Shown here one piece after another: positions 1 through 6,135 of a stretch of DNA of 7,866 nucleotides. Origin of the DNA: Propionibacterium sp. GTDB lineage: Bacteria; Actinomycetota; Actinomycetes; Propionibacteriales; Propionibacteriaceae. The notes beneath the pieces were generated by a model that was not told where the DNA came from, searched no databases, and saw only the letters and a list, made by a program, of their open reading frames with translations. The position numbers and the translations under genes are program-made. Where the stretch lies: positions 1 to 7,866 of the forward strand of contig DURG01000375.1 of the NCBI GenBank assembly GCA_012837465.1, in the 5' to 3' direction. The stretch's first letter is position 1; each line of letters opens with the position of its first letter.

Positions 1-1333
1 GCTGGCCACCGGAGAGTTCGTGCGGATAGCGGTTGAAGGCCGAACGCGGCAGTTGCACGGCCTCGAGGAGTTCGTGCACGCGGGCCTCGCGGGACTTGCG
101 GTCACCCACCTTGTGGACCTCCATCGGCTCGGAGATCACGTCGCCGACGGGGAAGCGAGGGTTCAGCGAGGCAGCCGGGTCCTGGAAGATGACACCGATG
201 CGCTTGCGCAGCTTGCGCACTGCGGAGCCCCGCATGGAGAGCAGGTCCTCGTCCAGCACCCGCACCTCGCCCGATTCGGACGGAATGAGGCCGAGCAGCG
301 CACGGCCGATGGTGGACTTGCCGGAGCCCGATTCGCCCACGAGGCCGACGATCTCGCCGCGGCGCACGTCGAAGCTCACGTCGTCGACGGCGCGGAACGG
401 CTTCTTGCCCATGCGCTTGTACTCGACGACGAGGTTGTTCACGTCAAGCGCCATCTCGGCGTCGGGGGCAACGGGATTGGGCGCCACGCCGAACTGACCA
501 TGGCCCTCACCGAGGTGGGGCACGGCGGCCAACAGCTTCTTGGTGTAGGGGTGCTCAGGATGGAGCAGGACCTCCTCGACGGTGCCACGCTCCACGATGT
601 TGCCCTTGAACATCACCGCGACGTTGTCGGCCATGTCCGCCACCACGCCCATGTTGTGCGTGATGAGCAGGATGCCGGTGTTGAGCTTGTCCTTGAGGGA
701 ACGAAGGAGGTCGAGGATCTCGGCCTGCACCGTGACGTCGAGGGCCGTGGTGGGCTCGTCGGCGATGATCACCTCGGGGTCACAGGCCAGCGCCATCGCG
801 ATGACGACGCGCTGACGCATGCCGCCCGAGAGTTCGTGCGGGTACTGCTTGACGCGACGCTCGGCCCCGGGGATGCCGACGGCGTTGAGCAGGTCGACTG
901 CGCGGTCCCAGGCCTGGCGGCCGTAGGCCACGCCGTGGACCTCCATCGACTCGATCAGCTGGTCGCCGATGCGGATGACAGGGTTCAGTGCGGTCATCGG
1001 CTCCTGGAACACCATCGCGACGCGGTTGCCACGCAGCTTGCGGAGGTCGCGGGCAGGCAGGTCCGCGACGACCTTGTCCGAGACGATCGTCTGGCCCTGG
1101 ATGCGGGCGGTCTTCGGGAGGAGGCCGAGCGCCGTGGTCGCGGTGACCGACTTGCCGGAGCCTGATTCACCGACCAGCGCCATCACTTCGCCGGGCTCCA
1201 CCGAGAGGGTGAGGCCCTTCACCGCGTGGACGGTGCCGAACTCGGTCTTGAACTTGACGTCGAGGTCGTCGAACTTGAGCGCCGGGTCGTCCCCGTGGAA
1301 ACGGGAGGTGTCGTGTCCGTGGTCAATAGTCAT
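1..1333 (-). CDS. Fused dipeptide/oligopeptide ABC transporter ATP-binding protein (DppD-DppF-like), truncated by window edge
   Basis: This cytoplasmic protein should power the peptide importer encoded just upstream. 444 residues are visible before the window ends, against roughly 550-600 for a complete fused protein. The first ATPase domain has Walker A GESGSGKS (55-62), Q-loop Gln110, signature LSGGM (168-172), Walker B ending in ADEP with catalytic Glu193, and H-loop His226. An oligopeptide-transporter C-terminal motif (HPEHPYT, 258-264) follows. The second domain has Walker A GESGSGKS (333-340), Q-loop Gln384 and signature LSGGQ (440-444), where the window stops; its Walker B and H-loop lie outside. 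The ATG at 1331-1333 sits 11 bases after the stop of the preceding permease gene, with a modest GAGG about 9 bases upstream. Carrying both ATPases in one chain means a single protein could supply both nucleotide-binding sites. The family call is firm; the exact substrate is not. Confidence 0.95.
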   Translation of the reverse strand, partial: MTIDHGHDTSRFHGDDPALKFDDLDVKFKTEFGTVHAVKGLTLSVEPGEVMALVGESGSGKSVTATTALGLLPKTARIQGQTIVSDKVVADLPARDLRKLRGNRVAMVFQEPMTALNPVIRIGDQLIESMEVHGVAYGRQAWDRAVDLLNAVGIPGAERRVKQYPHELSGGMRQRVVIAMALACDPEVIIADEPTTALDVTVQAEILDLLRSLKDKLNTGILLITHNMGVVADMADNVAVMFKGNIVERGTVEEVLLHPEHPYTKKLLAAVPHLGEGHGQFGVAPNPVAPDAEMALDVNNLVVEYKRMGKKPFRAVDDVSFDVRRGEIVGLVGESGSGKSTIGRALLGLIPSESGEVRVLDEDLLSMRGSAVRKLRKRIGVIFQDPAASLNPRFPVGDVISEPMEVHKVGDRKSREARVHELLEAVQLPRSAFNRYPHELSGGQ

Positions 1334-1344
1334 GAATGAAAACC

Positions 1345-2322
1345 TCAGTCCATCTGCTGGCGGGGATCGAACGCGTCACGCAGGCCGTCACCGATGAAGT
1401 TGACGCACAGCGCGATCGCGAGGATGAGCATGCCGGGCCACCAGAACAGCCAGGGTCGAGTGGTCAGCGCGTTCTGGTACTCGGAGACGAGCAGGCCCAA
1501 CGAGGTGTTCGGCGCCTTGACGCCGAAGCCCAGGAAGGACAGGCCGGTCTCCAGCAGGATCGCCGCGGAGATGAGCAGGGTCGCGTTGACCACGATGGTG
1601 CCCAACGCGTTGGGCAGGATGTGGCGCACGATGATGCGCGGCGTGGGGGTGCCGACGGCGCGGGCGGCAGCCACGAACTCACGCTCGCGGAGGCTGAGCA
1701 CCTCGCCACGGACCAAACGGGCCAGACCCGTCCAGGACACCAGGCCGAGCACCAGCGCCAGCAGGACGATGCTGGAGCCCGCCATGCGGCCGAGGACGGC
1801 AGCGAGCACCAGGGTCGGGATGATGATGAACAGGTCGGTCATGCGCATCAGGATGGCTTCGGTGAAGCCACGCACATAGCCGGCGATGGCACCGATGGCG
1901 GTGCCGAGGAACGTGGCGAGCAGGCCCACCGCGAAGGCGATGAACAGCGACTGCTGGGCACCCTTCATGACGAGGGCGAAGTAGTCCTTGCCGATGGTGT
2001 TCTGACCCAGCGGATGCTCACCGATCTGGAAGGGCCACAACTGGAGCGTGGGCTGGCCGCCGTTGACCGACGGGTACGGGTCCAGGTAGTTCTTGTCCCA
2101 CCACCCGGGCAGCGGGCCGACGCCGATCGACGTGAACGACACCAGGACGATGAGGATCAGCATCGCGAGCGCGATCATCGCGCCCTTGTGGCGGAAGAAG
2201 CGGCGGCGGACGAGCTGGCCCTGGGAGTAGGACTTGGTGTTGGTGCCCTGGACGTCGTCCTCGATCGAGAACTGGAGGTCTTCCTCGCGCTCCGAGATCA
2301 GGTTGTTCGGATCTTGACTCAT
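1345..2322 (-). CDS. Peptide ABC transporter permease, DppC/OppC-like
   Basis: This 325-residue inner-membrane protein is one half of the importer channel. It has a hydrophilic cytoplasmic N-terminus of about 45 residues, a first membrane helix around 48-66, and then the family landmark HPLGQNTIGKD (103-113), a variant of the HPLGTD..GRD motif of OppC-type permeases. Further hydrophobic segments lie near 124-149, 161-180, 185-200, 240-262 and 292-312. The ATPase-docking EAA loop is clear at about 215-238, with EFVAAARAVG followed by ILPN. The ATG at 2320-2322 is supported by a strong AAGGAG eight bases upstream that overlaps the previous gene's stop codon. Length and helix pattern are normal for the family. 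Its place between the DppB-like permease and the ATPase gene, with gaps of 12 and 11 bases, indicates one operon. Peptides are the likely cargo, but nickel or other small solutes cannot be excluded. Confidence 0.95.
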   Translation of the reverse strand: MSQDPNNLISEREEDLQFSIEDDVQGTNTKSYSQGQLVRRRFFRHKGAMIALAMLILIVLVSFTSIGVGPLPGWWDKNYLDPYPSVNGGQPTLQLWPFQIGEHPLGQNTIGKDYFALVMKGAQQSLFIAFAVGLLATFLGTAIGAIAGYVRGFTEAILMRMTDLFIIIPTLVLAAVLGRMAGSSIVLLALVLGLVSWTGLARLVRGEVLSLREREFVAAARAVGTPTPRIIVRHILPNALGTIVVNATLLISAAILLETGLSFLGFGVKAPNTSLGLLVSEYQNALTTRPWLFWWPGMLILAIALCVNFIGDGLRDAFDPRQQMD

Positions 2323-2330
2323 TGTTCTCG

Positions 2331-2336
2331 CTCCTT
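2331..2336 (-). promoter_or_regulatory. Ribosome binding site of the DppC-like permease, overlapping the upstream stop codon
   Basis: AAGGAG on the minus strand lies eight bases before the ATG at 2320-2322. It shares two bases with the TAA stop (2335-2337) of the DppB-like gene. The arrangement favours immediate re-initiation by ribosomes finishing the upstream gene, and it fixes the start codon. Confidence 0.85.
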
Positions 2337-3855
2337 AGCGCGTGATCCGCGGGTCGAGGAAGGCATAGGCAAGGTCGGCGACCATGTTCATGACCACCGC
2401 GGCCGTGCCGGTGACCAGGAAGAAGGCCATGACCGGCATGGGGTCCACCTGGTTCAGGCCCACGTTGAACATGTTGCCCATGCCCTGCCAACCGAAGACT
2501 GTCTCGGTGATGACGGCGCCGCCGATGAGGCCTGCGAAGTCGAAGGCCACGATGGTGGCCAGGGGGATCAGCGAGTTACGGAAGGCGTGCTTGGTGATCA
2601 CCTTGCGCTCGGAGATGCCCTTGGAGCGGGCGGTGCGGATGTAGTCCTGGTTGAGCACATCGAGCATCGAGGCTCGGGTGTAGCGGGTGTAGGCGGCCAC
2701 GGAGATCAGCGTGAGCACGATGGTGGGCAGCACGAGGTGCGTGGCGCCGTCGATGAAGTGGTTCCAATAGGTGGAATCGTAGTTCGGCGTCTCGGAGCCG
2801 ACGGTGGGGATGGGGCGACGCTGGGTCTTGAGGTAGCTGGCCCAGTTGCTGAGGACGAGGTCAGCCAGCGCCAGCAGCGAGCCGAGGATGGCCCACACGA
2901 ACGAGGCGCCGATGGCTTGCCTGCGGGAGAAGCCACCCCAGAGGAAGCCGCTGATCAGCGCCGTCGCGATGGCCGCCAACAGGCACAGGGCCAGCAGCCC
3001 GGTGGAAGGGTTGGTCATGAGGGTGCCGCGCAGCAGCCCGTAGGCGACGATGCCGACCACCGAGGTGGTGGCCACCGCGTTGCGGACGGCCTTGTTGCCG
3101 AACCCGGTGCTCATCGCAATGACCAGCGCCGCGATGGCGAGGGCCACGATGGCAAAGATCGGCAGGCCGATGGACGGCCTGCGGAACCAGGTGACGGCGT
3201 CGAAGTAGAACAGGGCGCCGCCGAAGACGAGGAACGCGACGGCGAAGCTGATCAGCCGGCGCTTCCAGTCGCCGCCCAGCGCGGCCACCAGGATGAACGC
3301 CAGAACCGCGGAGGCTATGACTATTGTCGGCGGCGATATCTGGGCGTCGACGATCCAGTTGTTGAACTCGATGGCCGCGTAGTGCTTGAGCAGCACCGCG
3401 AACCAGAAGACCGGCAGCGAGAAGAACACGAACGCCATGAAGGTCACCGCGTAGTCGAACCCGCTGTACTGACGGATGGCGGTGATGATGCCGAGCGTGA
3501 CGCCGATGACGATGGCGAAGACCGTGGCCAGTACCACCAGCCGTAGGGTGGAGCCAGCCGCGTTGGCGACCATGGCGCCCACGTTCTGACCCTTCCGGTC
3601 CACCCCCAGGTCGCACTGCCCCACGATGCACCCCGCGGCGCCCTTCAGCCAAGTGAGGTATCGCTCATACCACGGGTCGTCGAGCCTCATGTAGGCGATT
3701 CGCTGGCTGATGAGGTTCTCCCGGTTGGGGGCATTTGATTCGCGCAGGTCCTCGAGGGGATCGCCGGAGTTGATCACGAGCACGAACAACAACAACGAGC
3801 CCAGCAAGAGGATGAGGAGGGAGATCCCCAAGCGCTTGGCGACGTATCTGATCAC
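2335..3855 (-). CDS. Peptide ABC transporter permease, DppB/OppB-like, with large extra membrane insertion
   Basis: This 506-residue protein is the other channel half; typical DppB/OppB proteins have about 310-340 residues. The N-terminus MIRYVAKRLG is typical and places the start at the GTG 3853-3855, with AAAGGA eight bases upstream. Canonical parts are TM1 (about 10-29), an outer loop, TM2 (104-127), TM3 (136-157), TM4 (372-391), the EAA-type ATPase contact loop (DYIRTARSKG at 404-413, continuing to NSLIP at 427-431) and the last two helices to the end (DPRITR). The excess, roughly residues 165-345, is inserted between TM3 and TM4 and contains about six further hydrophobic segments. An even number would preserve the topology of the conserved core. 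Cys76 and Cys81 lie in the first outer loop and could form a disulfide. The conserved core looks intact, so this is probably a working permease. The role of the insertion is unknown to me. Confidence 0.93.
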   Translation of the reverse strand: MIRYVAKRLGISLLILLLGSLLLFVLVINSGDPLEDLRESNAPNRENLISQRIAYMRLDDPWYERYLTWLKGAAGCIVGQCDLGVDRKGQNVGAMVANAAGSTLRLVVLATVFAIVIGVTLGIITAIRQYSGFDYAVTFMAFVFFSLPVFWFAVLLKHYAAIEFNNWIVDAQISPPTIVIASAVLAFILVAALGGDWKRRLISFAVAFLVFGGALFYFDAVTWFRRPSIGLPIFAIVALAIAALVIAMSTGFGNKAVRNAVATTSVVGIVAYGLLRGTLMTNPSTGLLALCLLAAIATALISGFLWGGFSRRQAIGASFVWAILGSLLALADLVLSNWASYLKTQRRPIPTVGSETPNYDSTYWNHFIDGATHLVLPTIVLTLISVAAYTRYTRASMLDVLNQDYIRTARSKGISERKVITKHAFRNSLIPLATIVAFDFAGLIGGAVITETVFGWQGMGNMFNVGLNQVDPMPVMAFFLVTGTAAVVMNMVADLAYAFLDPRITR

Positions 3856-3863
3856 GGGTTCGG

Positions 3864-3869
3864 TCCTTT
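3864..3869 (-). promoter_or_regulatory. Ribosome binding site supporting a GTG start for the DppB-like permease
   Basis: AAAGGA on the minus strand lies eight bases before the GTG at 3853-3855. Together with the family-typical N-terminus MIRY, it decides the start at a non-ATG codon. Confidence 0.7.
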
Positions 3870-3956
3870 GGGTGGATTCTGCCCTCCGTGGCGTCTATTC
3901 CACGGTGGGCCGGTGGGAGTCTACGCCAACACGCGGCGAAACTGCAGCCTGTCGGC

Positions 3957-3999
3957 AAAGAAAGGGGCAGGTGGCCTGCAAAATGCAAGCCACCTGCCC
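3957..3999 (-). terminator. Intrinsic terminator-like hairpin between lipoprotein and permease genes
   Basis: The arms GGGCAGGTGGC (3965-3975) and GCCACCTGCCC (3989-3999) are perfectly complementary over 11 bases. After one mismatch (3976/3988) four more pairs follow (3977-3980 with 3984-3987), closing on a three-base loop. In the minus-strand transcript the stem begins about 34 bases after the lipoprotein stop and is followed by CTTTCTTTG, a U-rich tract interrupted by one C. This placement suits partial termination: abundant mRNA for the binding protein and less for the downstream membrane genes. Stabilisation of the lipoprotein mRNA 3' end is an equally plausible role. The plus-strand side has only TTGTTG after the stem, so the minus orientation is favoured. 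Confidence 0.8.
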
Positions 4000-4033
4000 T
4001 TGTTGCTCAGAACTCAGACAAGAGCGTCTGGGA

Positions 4034-5947
4034 TCAGCTGAGCTGCCACTGCGGGGCGTTCCAGGAGATGCCGTCCTGCGTGGTGGTGGGCCGGACGTTG
4101 CTCAGTTCAGCGTCCCACGCCGCGGTCTTCGGGTGAGCGAACAGCGGGATACCGTACAGGGTGTCCCACAGCAGCTTCTCGATTTCCTTGGTGGCCTCGA
4201 GCTGGACGGACTCGTCGAGCGTCGTCGCGAGCTTGGACCAAGCAGCGTCGACGTCGGCATTGGAGTACTCGCCGTAGTTCTGCGGGCGGCCGCTGGCGTA
4301 GATGTTCTGACCCGAAGCGATCTGGCCGGAACCTGCCCATGCGAAGAGGGCGACTTCATAGTCACCATGCGGCAGCTCGGTGTCGAAGAAGGTGGCCGAG
4401 TTGGTGTCGGTCACGTTGAAGCCGGCCTGGTTGCAGGACGCGGCGATGGCGGCGACGATGTCGGTGCGACGCTGGTTGCCAGCGCGGTAGCCGATGCGAA
4501 CCTCAACCGGAGTCTCAACGCCGGCCTCGGCGATCAGGGCCTGAGCGGCCTCGATGTCGACCTCGTCGTACTGACCCTCGTAGGAGGCGCCCAGGACGTC
4601 TTCGTAGTCGTCCTGGAAGGGGAAGACCTCGCGGGCGTTCATGATGACAGCGTCAGGGTTGATCGGCTTGACGAGCTGATCGACGATCTGCTGGCGGGGA
4701 ACGCAGTGGGCGAAGGCCTGGCGCAGTTCGATGCCACCCTGGGCGTCGGAGAAGACGCTCTGCTCACGGAAGTTGAAGTCCAGGTGCTCCCAGGTCAGGG
4801 AGTCGATGGACTCGACGTTGACGGCATCGCCCAGCGCTTCGAGCTGGCCGAGGGTGTCGACGGTGGCCTGGGGCTCGGCAGCCTGGATGTCACCGTTCTC
4901 CAGCGACTGGATCTGGACGGCGTCATCGAGGAAGCGGAACACGAGGTTCTCGGTGCCGGCGGGGGTGCCCCAGTACTCGGGGTTCGCCTCGAGGGTGATG
5001 TACTGACCGGCGGTCCAGCCGCCTTCCTTCAGCTTGTAGGGGCCGGCGGAGGGGACGGTGCTCATGTCAGTCGGGAGCTCGCCCGGGTTGTACATCCAGC
5101 CGTTGTTCCAGAACTCAGCGGCAGACTTGACGGTCTCGGCGTCGCGGTCGATGACGGCCTGGGCGAGGGCGTCGGGCTCGAGGCCGGACTGCTGCGCGAT
5201 CACGTGCGCGGGCAGGGCGGAGCCGATGACGAGGCGGAAGTCCGGGTAGGGATCCGAGTAGGTGACGGTGAACTCCTTGGAGCCGACCTCACCCTGCGGG
5301 CCCTCGGGCACGTACTGCGCGAAGGACGCGGAGACGTGGTCGAAGACGGCCTCTGCGTCCGGGTTCTCACCGGTGGCGTAGCCGGGCACCAGGAACTCGG
5401 GGTTCTGGCTGGCCCAGTCCATCAGGTAATCGTTGATTGTGATGGGGGTGCCGTCGGACCAGGTGGCCTCGTCCGAGATGGTGTACTTGATCTCCAGCGG
5501 GTCCTCGGAGAGGATCTCGTAGGTGCCGAAGTCGGTGTTGTCGCAGATGGTGCCGTCGGTACCGAAGTACACGAAGCTCGAGAACATGTGCGCGGCAACG
5601 GCCGAGTTGTAGGTCGAGTAGGTCCTCGACGTGATCGAGTTGTACCCGTTCCAGTCGCCGGGGCCCGCGGTGAAGCGGACGTCGCCAGCCTGGGTCTCGG
5701 TGATGCCGACGTCCTGGAGGCAGCCGGCGGCAACGTCGCCGCCCGCGCCCGGATCGGTGGTCTCGGTGCCCTCATCGGTGGGCTCAGCCGGGGTGGTCTC
5801 GTCGGTGGTGGCCGGAGTGGTCTCCGCCGCAGTGGTCTCGCCACCGGTGGCAGGGGTTTCCGTCTCGTCGGGGCTGGTGCATGCACCCAGCAGCAGGGCG
5901 CCGCTGAGCACCAGTGCCAGCGAGGCGGTTGATCGCCTGAACTTCAT
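4034..5947 (-). CDS. Substrate-binding lipoprotein of a peptide ABC transporter (SBP_bac_5 / DppA-OppA type)
   Basis: This 637-residue protein should be anchored on the outer face of the membrane and deliver substrate to the two permeases. The N-terminus has a basic start (MKFRRS), a hydrophobic core and lipobox LLGAC with predicted lipidated Cys23. Residues 24-70 form a Thr/Glu/Pro/Ala-rich, strongly acidic linker. Family features follow: ATWSDGTPIT (161-170), SAGPYKL (300-306) with NPEYWG (322-327), RQAFAHCVPRQQIV (409-422) and YSNADVDAAW (561-570). Cys76, Cys135, Cys415 and Cys505 could form two disulfides, which is inference only. The frame stays open to an ATG at 6089-6091, but the signal peptide and AAGGAG five bases upstream fix the start at 5945-5947. 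It is the first gene of the transporter operon. Cargo is probably peptides; the sequence does not define length or composition preference. Confidence 0.95.
   Translation of the reverse strand: MKFRRSTASLALVLSGALLLGACTSPDETETPATGGETTAAETTPATTDETTPAEPTDEGTETTDPGAGGDVAAGCLQDVGITETQAGDVRFTAGPGDWNGYNSITSRTYSTYNSAVAAHMFSSFVYFGTDGTICDNTDFGTYEILSEDPLEIKYTISDEATWSDGTPITINDYLMDWASQNPEFLVPGYATGENPDAEAVFDHVSASFAQYVPEGPQGEVGSKEFTVTYSDPYPDFRLVIGSALPAHVIAQQSGLEPDALAQAVIDRDAETVKSAAEFWNNGWMYNPGELPTDMSTVPSAGPYKLKEGGWTAGQYITLEANPEYWGTPAGTENLVFRFLDDAVQIQSLENGDIQAAEPQATVDTLGQLEALGDAVNVESIDSLTWEHLDFNFREQSVFSDAQGGIELRQAFAHCVPRQQIVDQLVKPINPDAVIMNAREVFPFQDDYEDVLGASYEGQYDEVDIEAAQALIAEAGVETPVEVRIGYRAGNQRRTDIVAAIAASCNQAGFNVTDTNSATFFDTELPHGDYEVALFAWAGSGQIASGQNIYASGRPQNYGEYSNADVDAAWSKLATTLDESVQLEATKEIEKLLWDTLYGIPLFAHPKTAAWDAELSNVRPTTTQDGISWNAPQWQLS
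5738..5878 (-). repeat. Low-complexity Thr/Glu/Pro linker-coding segment
   Basis: This segment encodes residues 24-70 of the lipoprotein. The minus-strand DNA repeatedly uses GAGACCACC-like units that give ETTPA, TDETTPAEP and similar runs. It is an imperfect, in-frame repeat that forms a flexible acidic spacer between the lipid anchor and the folded domain. Such tracts can vary in length between strains. Confidence 0.7.
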
Positions 5948-5952
5948 TGATT

Positions 5953-5958
5953 CTCCTT
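5953..5958 (-). promoter_or_regulatory. Ribosome binding site deciding the lipoprotein start
   Basis: AAGGAG on the minus strand lies five bases before the ATG at 5945-5947. It supports the lipoprotein start at MKFRRS over the in-frame upstream ATG at 6089-6091. Confidence 0.88.
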
Positions 5959-5959
5959 G

Positions 5960-5988
5960 TCGTGTCACGACTACTCGTGGGCCCCACG
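5960..5988. promoter_or_regulatory. Overlapping inverted repeats in the leader of the lipoprotein gene
   Basis: Three perfect dyads share bases here, given on the plus strand. TCGTG (5960-5964) pairs with CACGA (5966-5970) around one base. CACGA (5966-5970) pairs with TCGTG (5975-5979) around CTAC. CGTGGG (5976-5981) pairs with CCCACG (5983-5988) around one C. The cluster begins one base from the AAGGAG ribosome binding site. It could be a repressor operator or alternative RNA hairpins controlling initiation. No known regulator motif was recognised. Confidence 0.5.
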
Positions 5989-6011
5989 GGTTGGCCCAGC
6001 TCAGTGTGGTG

Positions 6012-6040
6012 ACCATATCGACATTTGCGCGGGTTTCGAA
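6012..6040 (-). promoter_or_regulatory. Weak candidate promoter for the transporter operon
   Basis: On the minus strand TATGGT (6012-6017) matches the TATAAT -10 consensus at four of six positions. TTCGAA (6035-6040) lies 17 bases upstream as a poor -35, with three of six matches. The -35 overlaps a dyad, CGGGT (6030-6034) with ACCCG (6043-6047), which could bind a regulator. The placement fits a promoter for the transporter operon, but the sequence match is modest. Confidence 0.35.
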
Positions 6041-6091
6041 AGACCCGTTCACTCTTTGACACGAAACCGTTACGCGTTTGTGTCCTTTCAA

Positions 6092-6125
6092 CCTGAAATG
6101 GGGTTCAGGATGCGCTCGCGGCGCA
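6092..6125 (-). terminator. Two adjacent stem-loops downstream of tsaD, possible weak terminator
   Basis: Just after the tsaD stop, TGCGC (6111-6115) pairs with GCGCA (6121-6125). Then CCTGAA (6092-6097) pairs with TTCAGG (6104-6109). A competing dyad, TTTCA (6086-6090) with TGAAA (6094-6098), overlaps the second. No U-run follows on the minus strand, so Rho-independent termination is doubtful. The structures may protect the mRNA end or act with Rho. Confidence 0.35.
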
Positions 6126-6135
6126 GATGTGCTGG

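Larger units (their letters stand above)
3856..4033. other. 178-base intergenic region in the transporter operon
   Basis: This stretch separates the lipoprotein stop from the DppB-like start. It contains the terminator-like hairpin (3957-3999) and the DppB ribosome binding site (3864-3869). The intervening minus-strand sequence includes TAGACT at about 3917-3922, but I see no convincing -35 partner at proper spacing. An internal promoter therefore remains unproven. No small gene is evident. Confidence 0.6.
5948..6135. other. 188-base gap between tsaD and the transporter operon
   Basis: This is the largest non-coding interval in the window. It holds the stem-loops after tsaD, a weak minus-strand promoter, the leader dyads and the lipoprotein ribosome binding site. 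A perfect TTGACA occurs on the plus strand at 6056-6061, but it has no acceptable -10 and no plus-strand gene beyond it. I see no small open reading frame with a good ribosome binding site. Confidence 0.6.

Noticed and set aside
644..661. Asn in place of Asp after the H-loop histidine of the first ATPase domain (THN instead of THD)
   Set aside because: The histidine itself and the Walker B glutamate are present, and the change is conservative, so it does not indicate an inactive site.
20..1165. Plus-strand open frame of 381 codons at the left end
   Set aside because: It is antisense to the fused ATPase, whose Walker and signature motifs are unmistakable.
1336..3546. Plus-strand open frame of 736 codons antisense to both permease genes
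   Set aside because: The translation is low-complexity and rich in Gly, Asp, Glu, Gln, His and Arg. It has no recognisable domain and spans two well-supported minus-strand permeases, so it is a shadow created by GC-rich third positions.
3876..3950. Internal promoter before the DppB-like permease (TAGACT as -10)
   Set aside because: No acceptable -35 lies 16-18 bases upstream, so I did not list it as a promoter.
3710..5932. Plus-strand open frame of 740 codons antisense to the lipoprotein gene
   Set aside because: It lies opposite a clear binding protein, crosses the intergenic terminator and has a Gly/Val/Asp-rich composition without domain signals.
6056..6083. Perfect TTGACA on the plus strand as an antisense or divergent promoter
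   Set aside because: At spacings of 16-18 bases the downstream hexamers (TTGTGT, TGTGTC, GTGTCC) are poor -10 elements, and no plus-strand gene follows.
5948..6091. N-terminal extension of the lipoprotein to the ATG at 6089-6091
   Set aside because: The extension would bury the signal peptide and lipobox 48 residues inside the protein, while AAGGAG is positioned correctly for the start at 5947.
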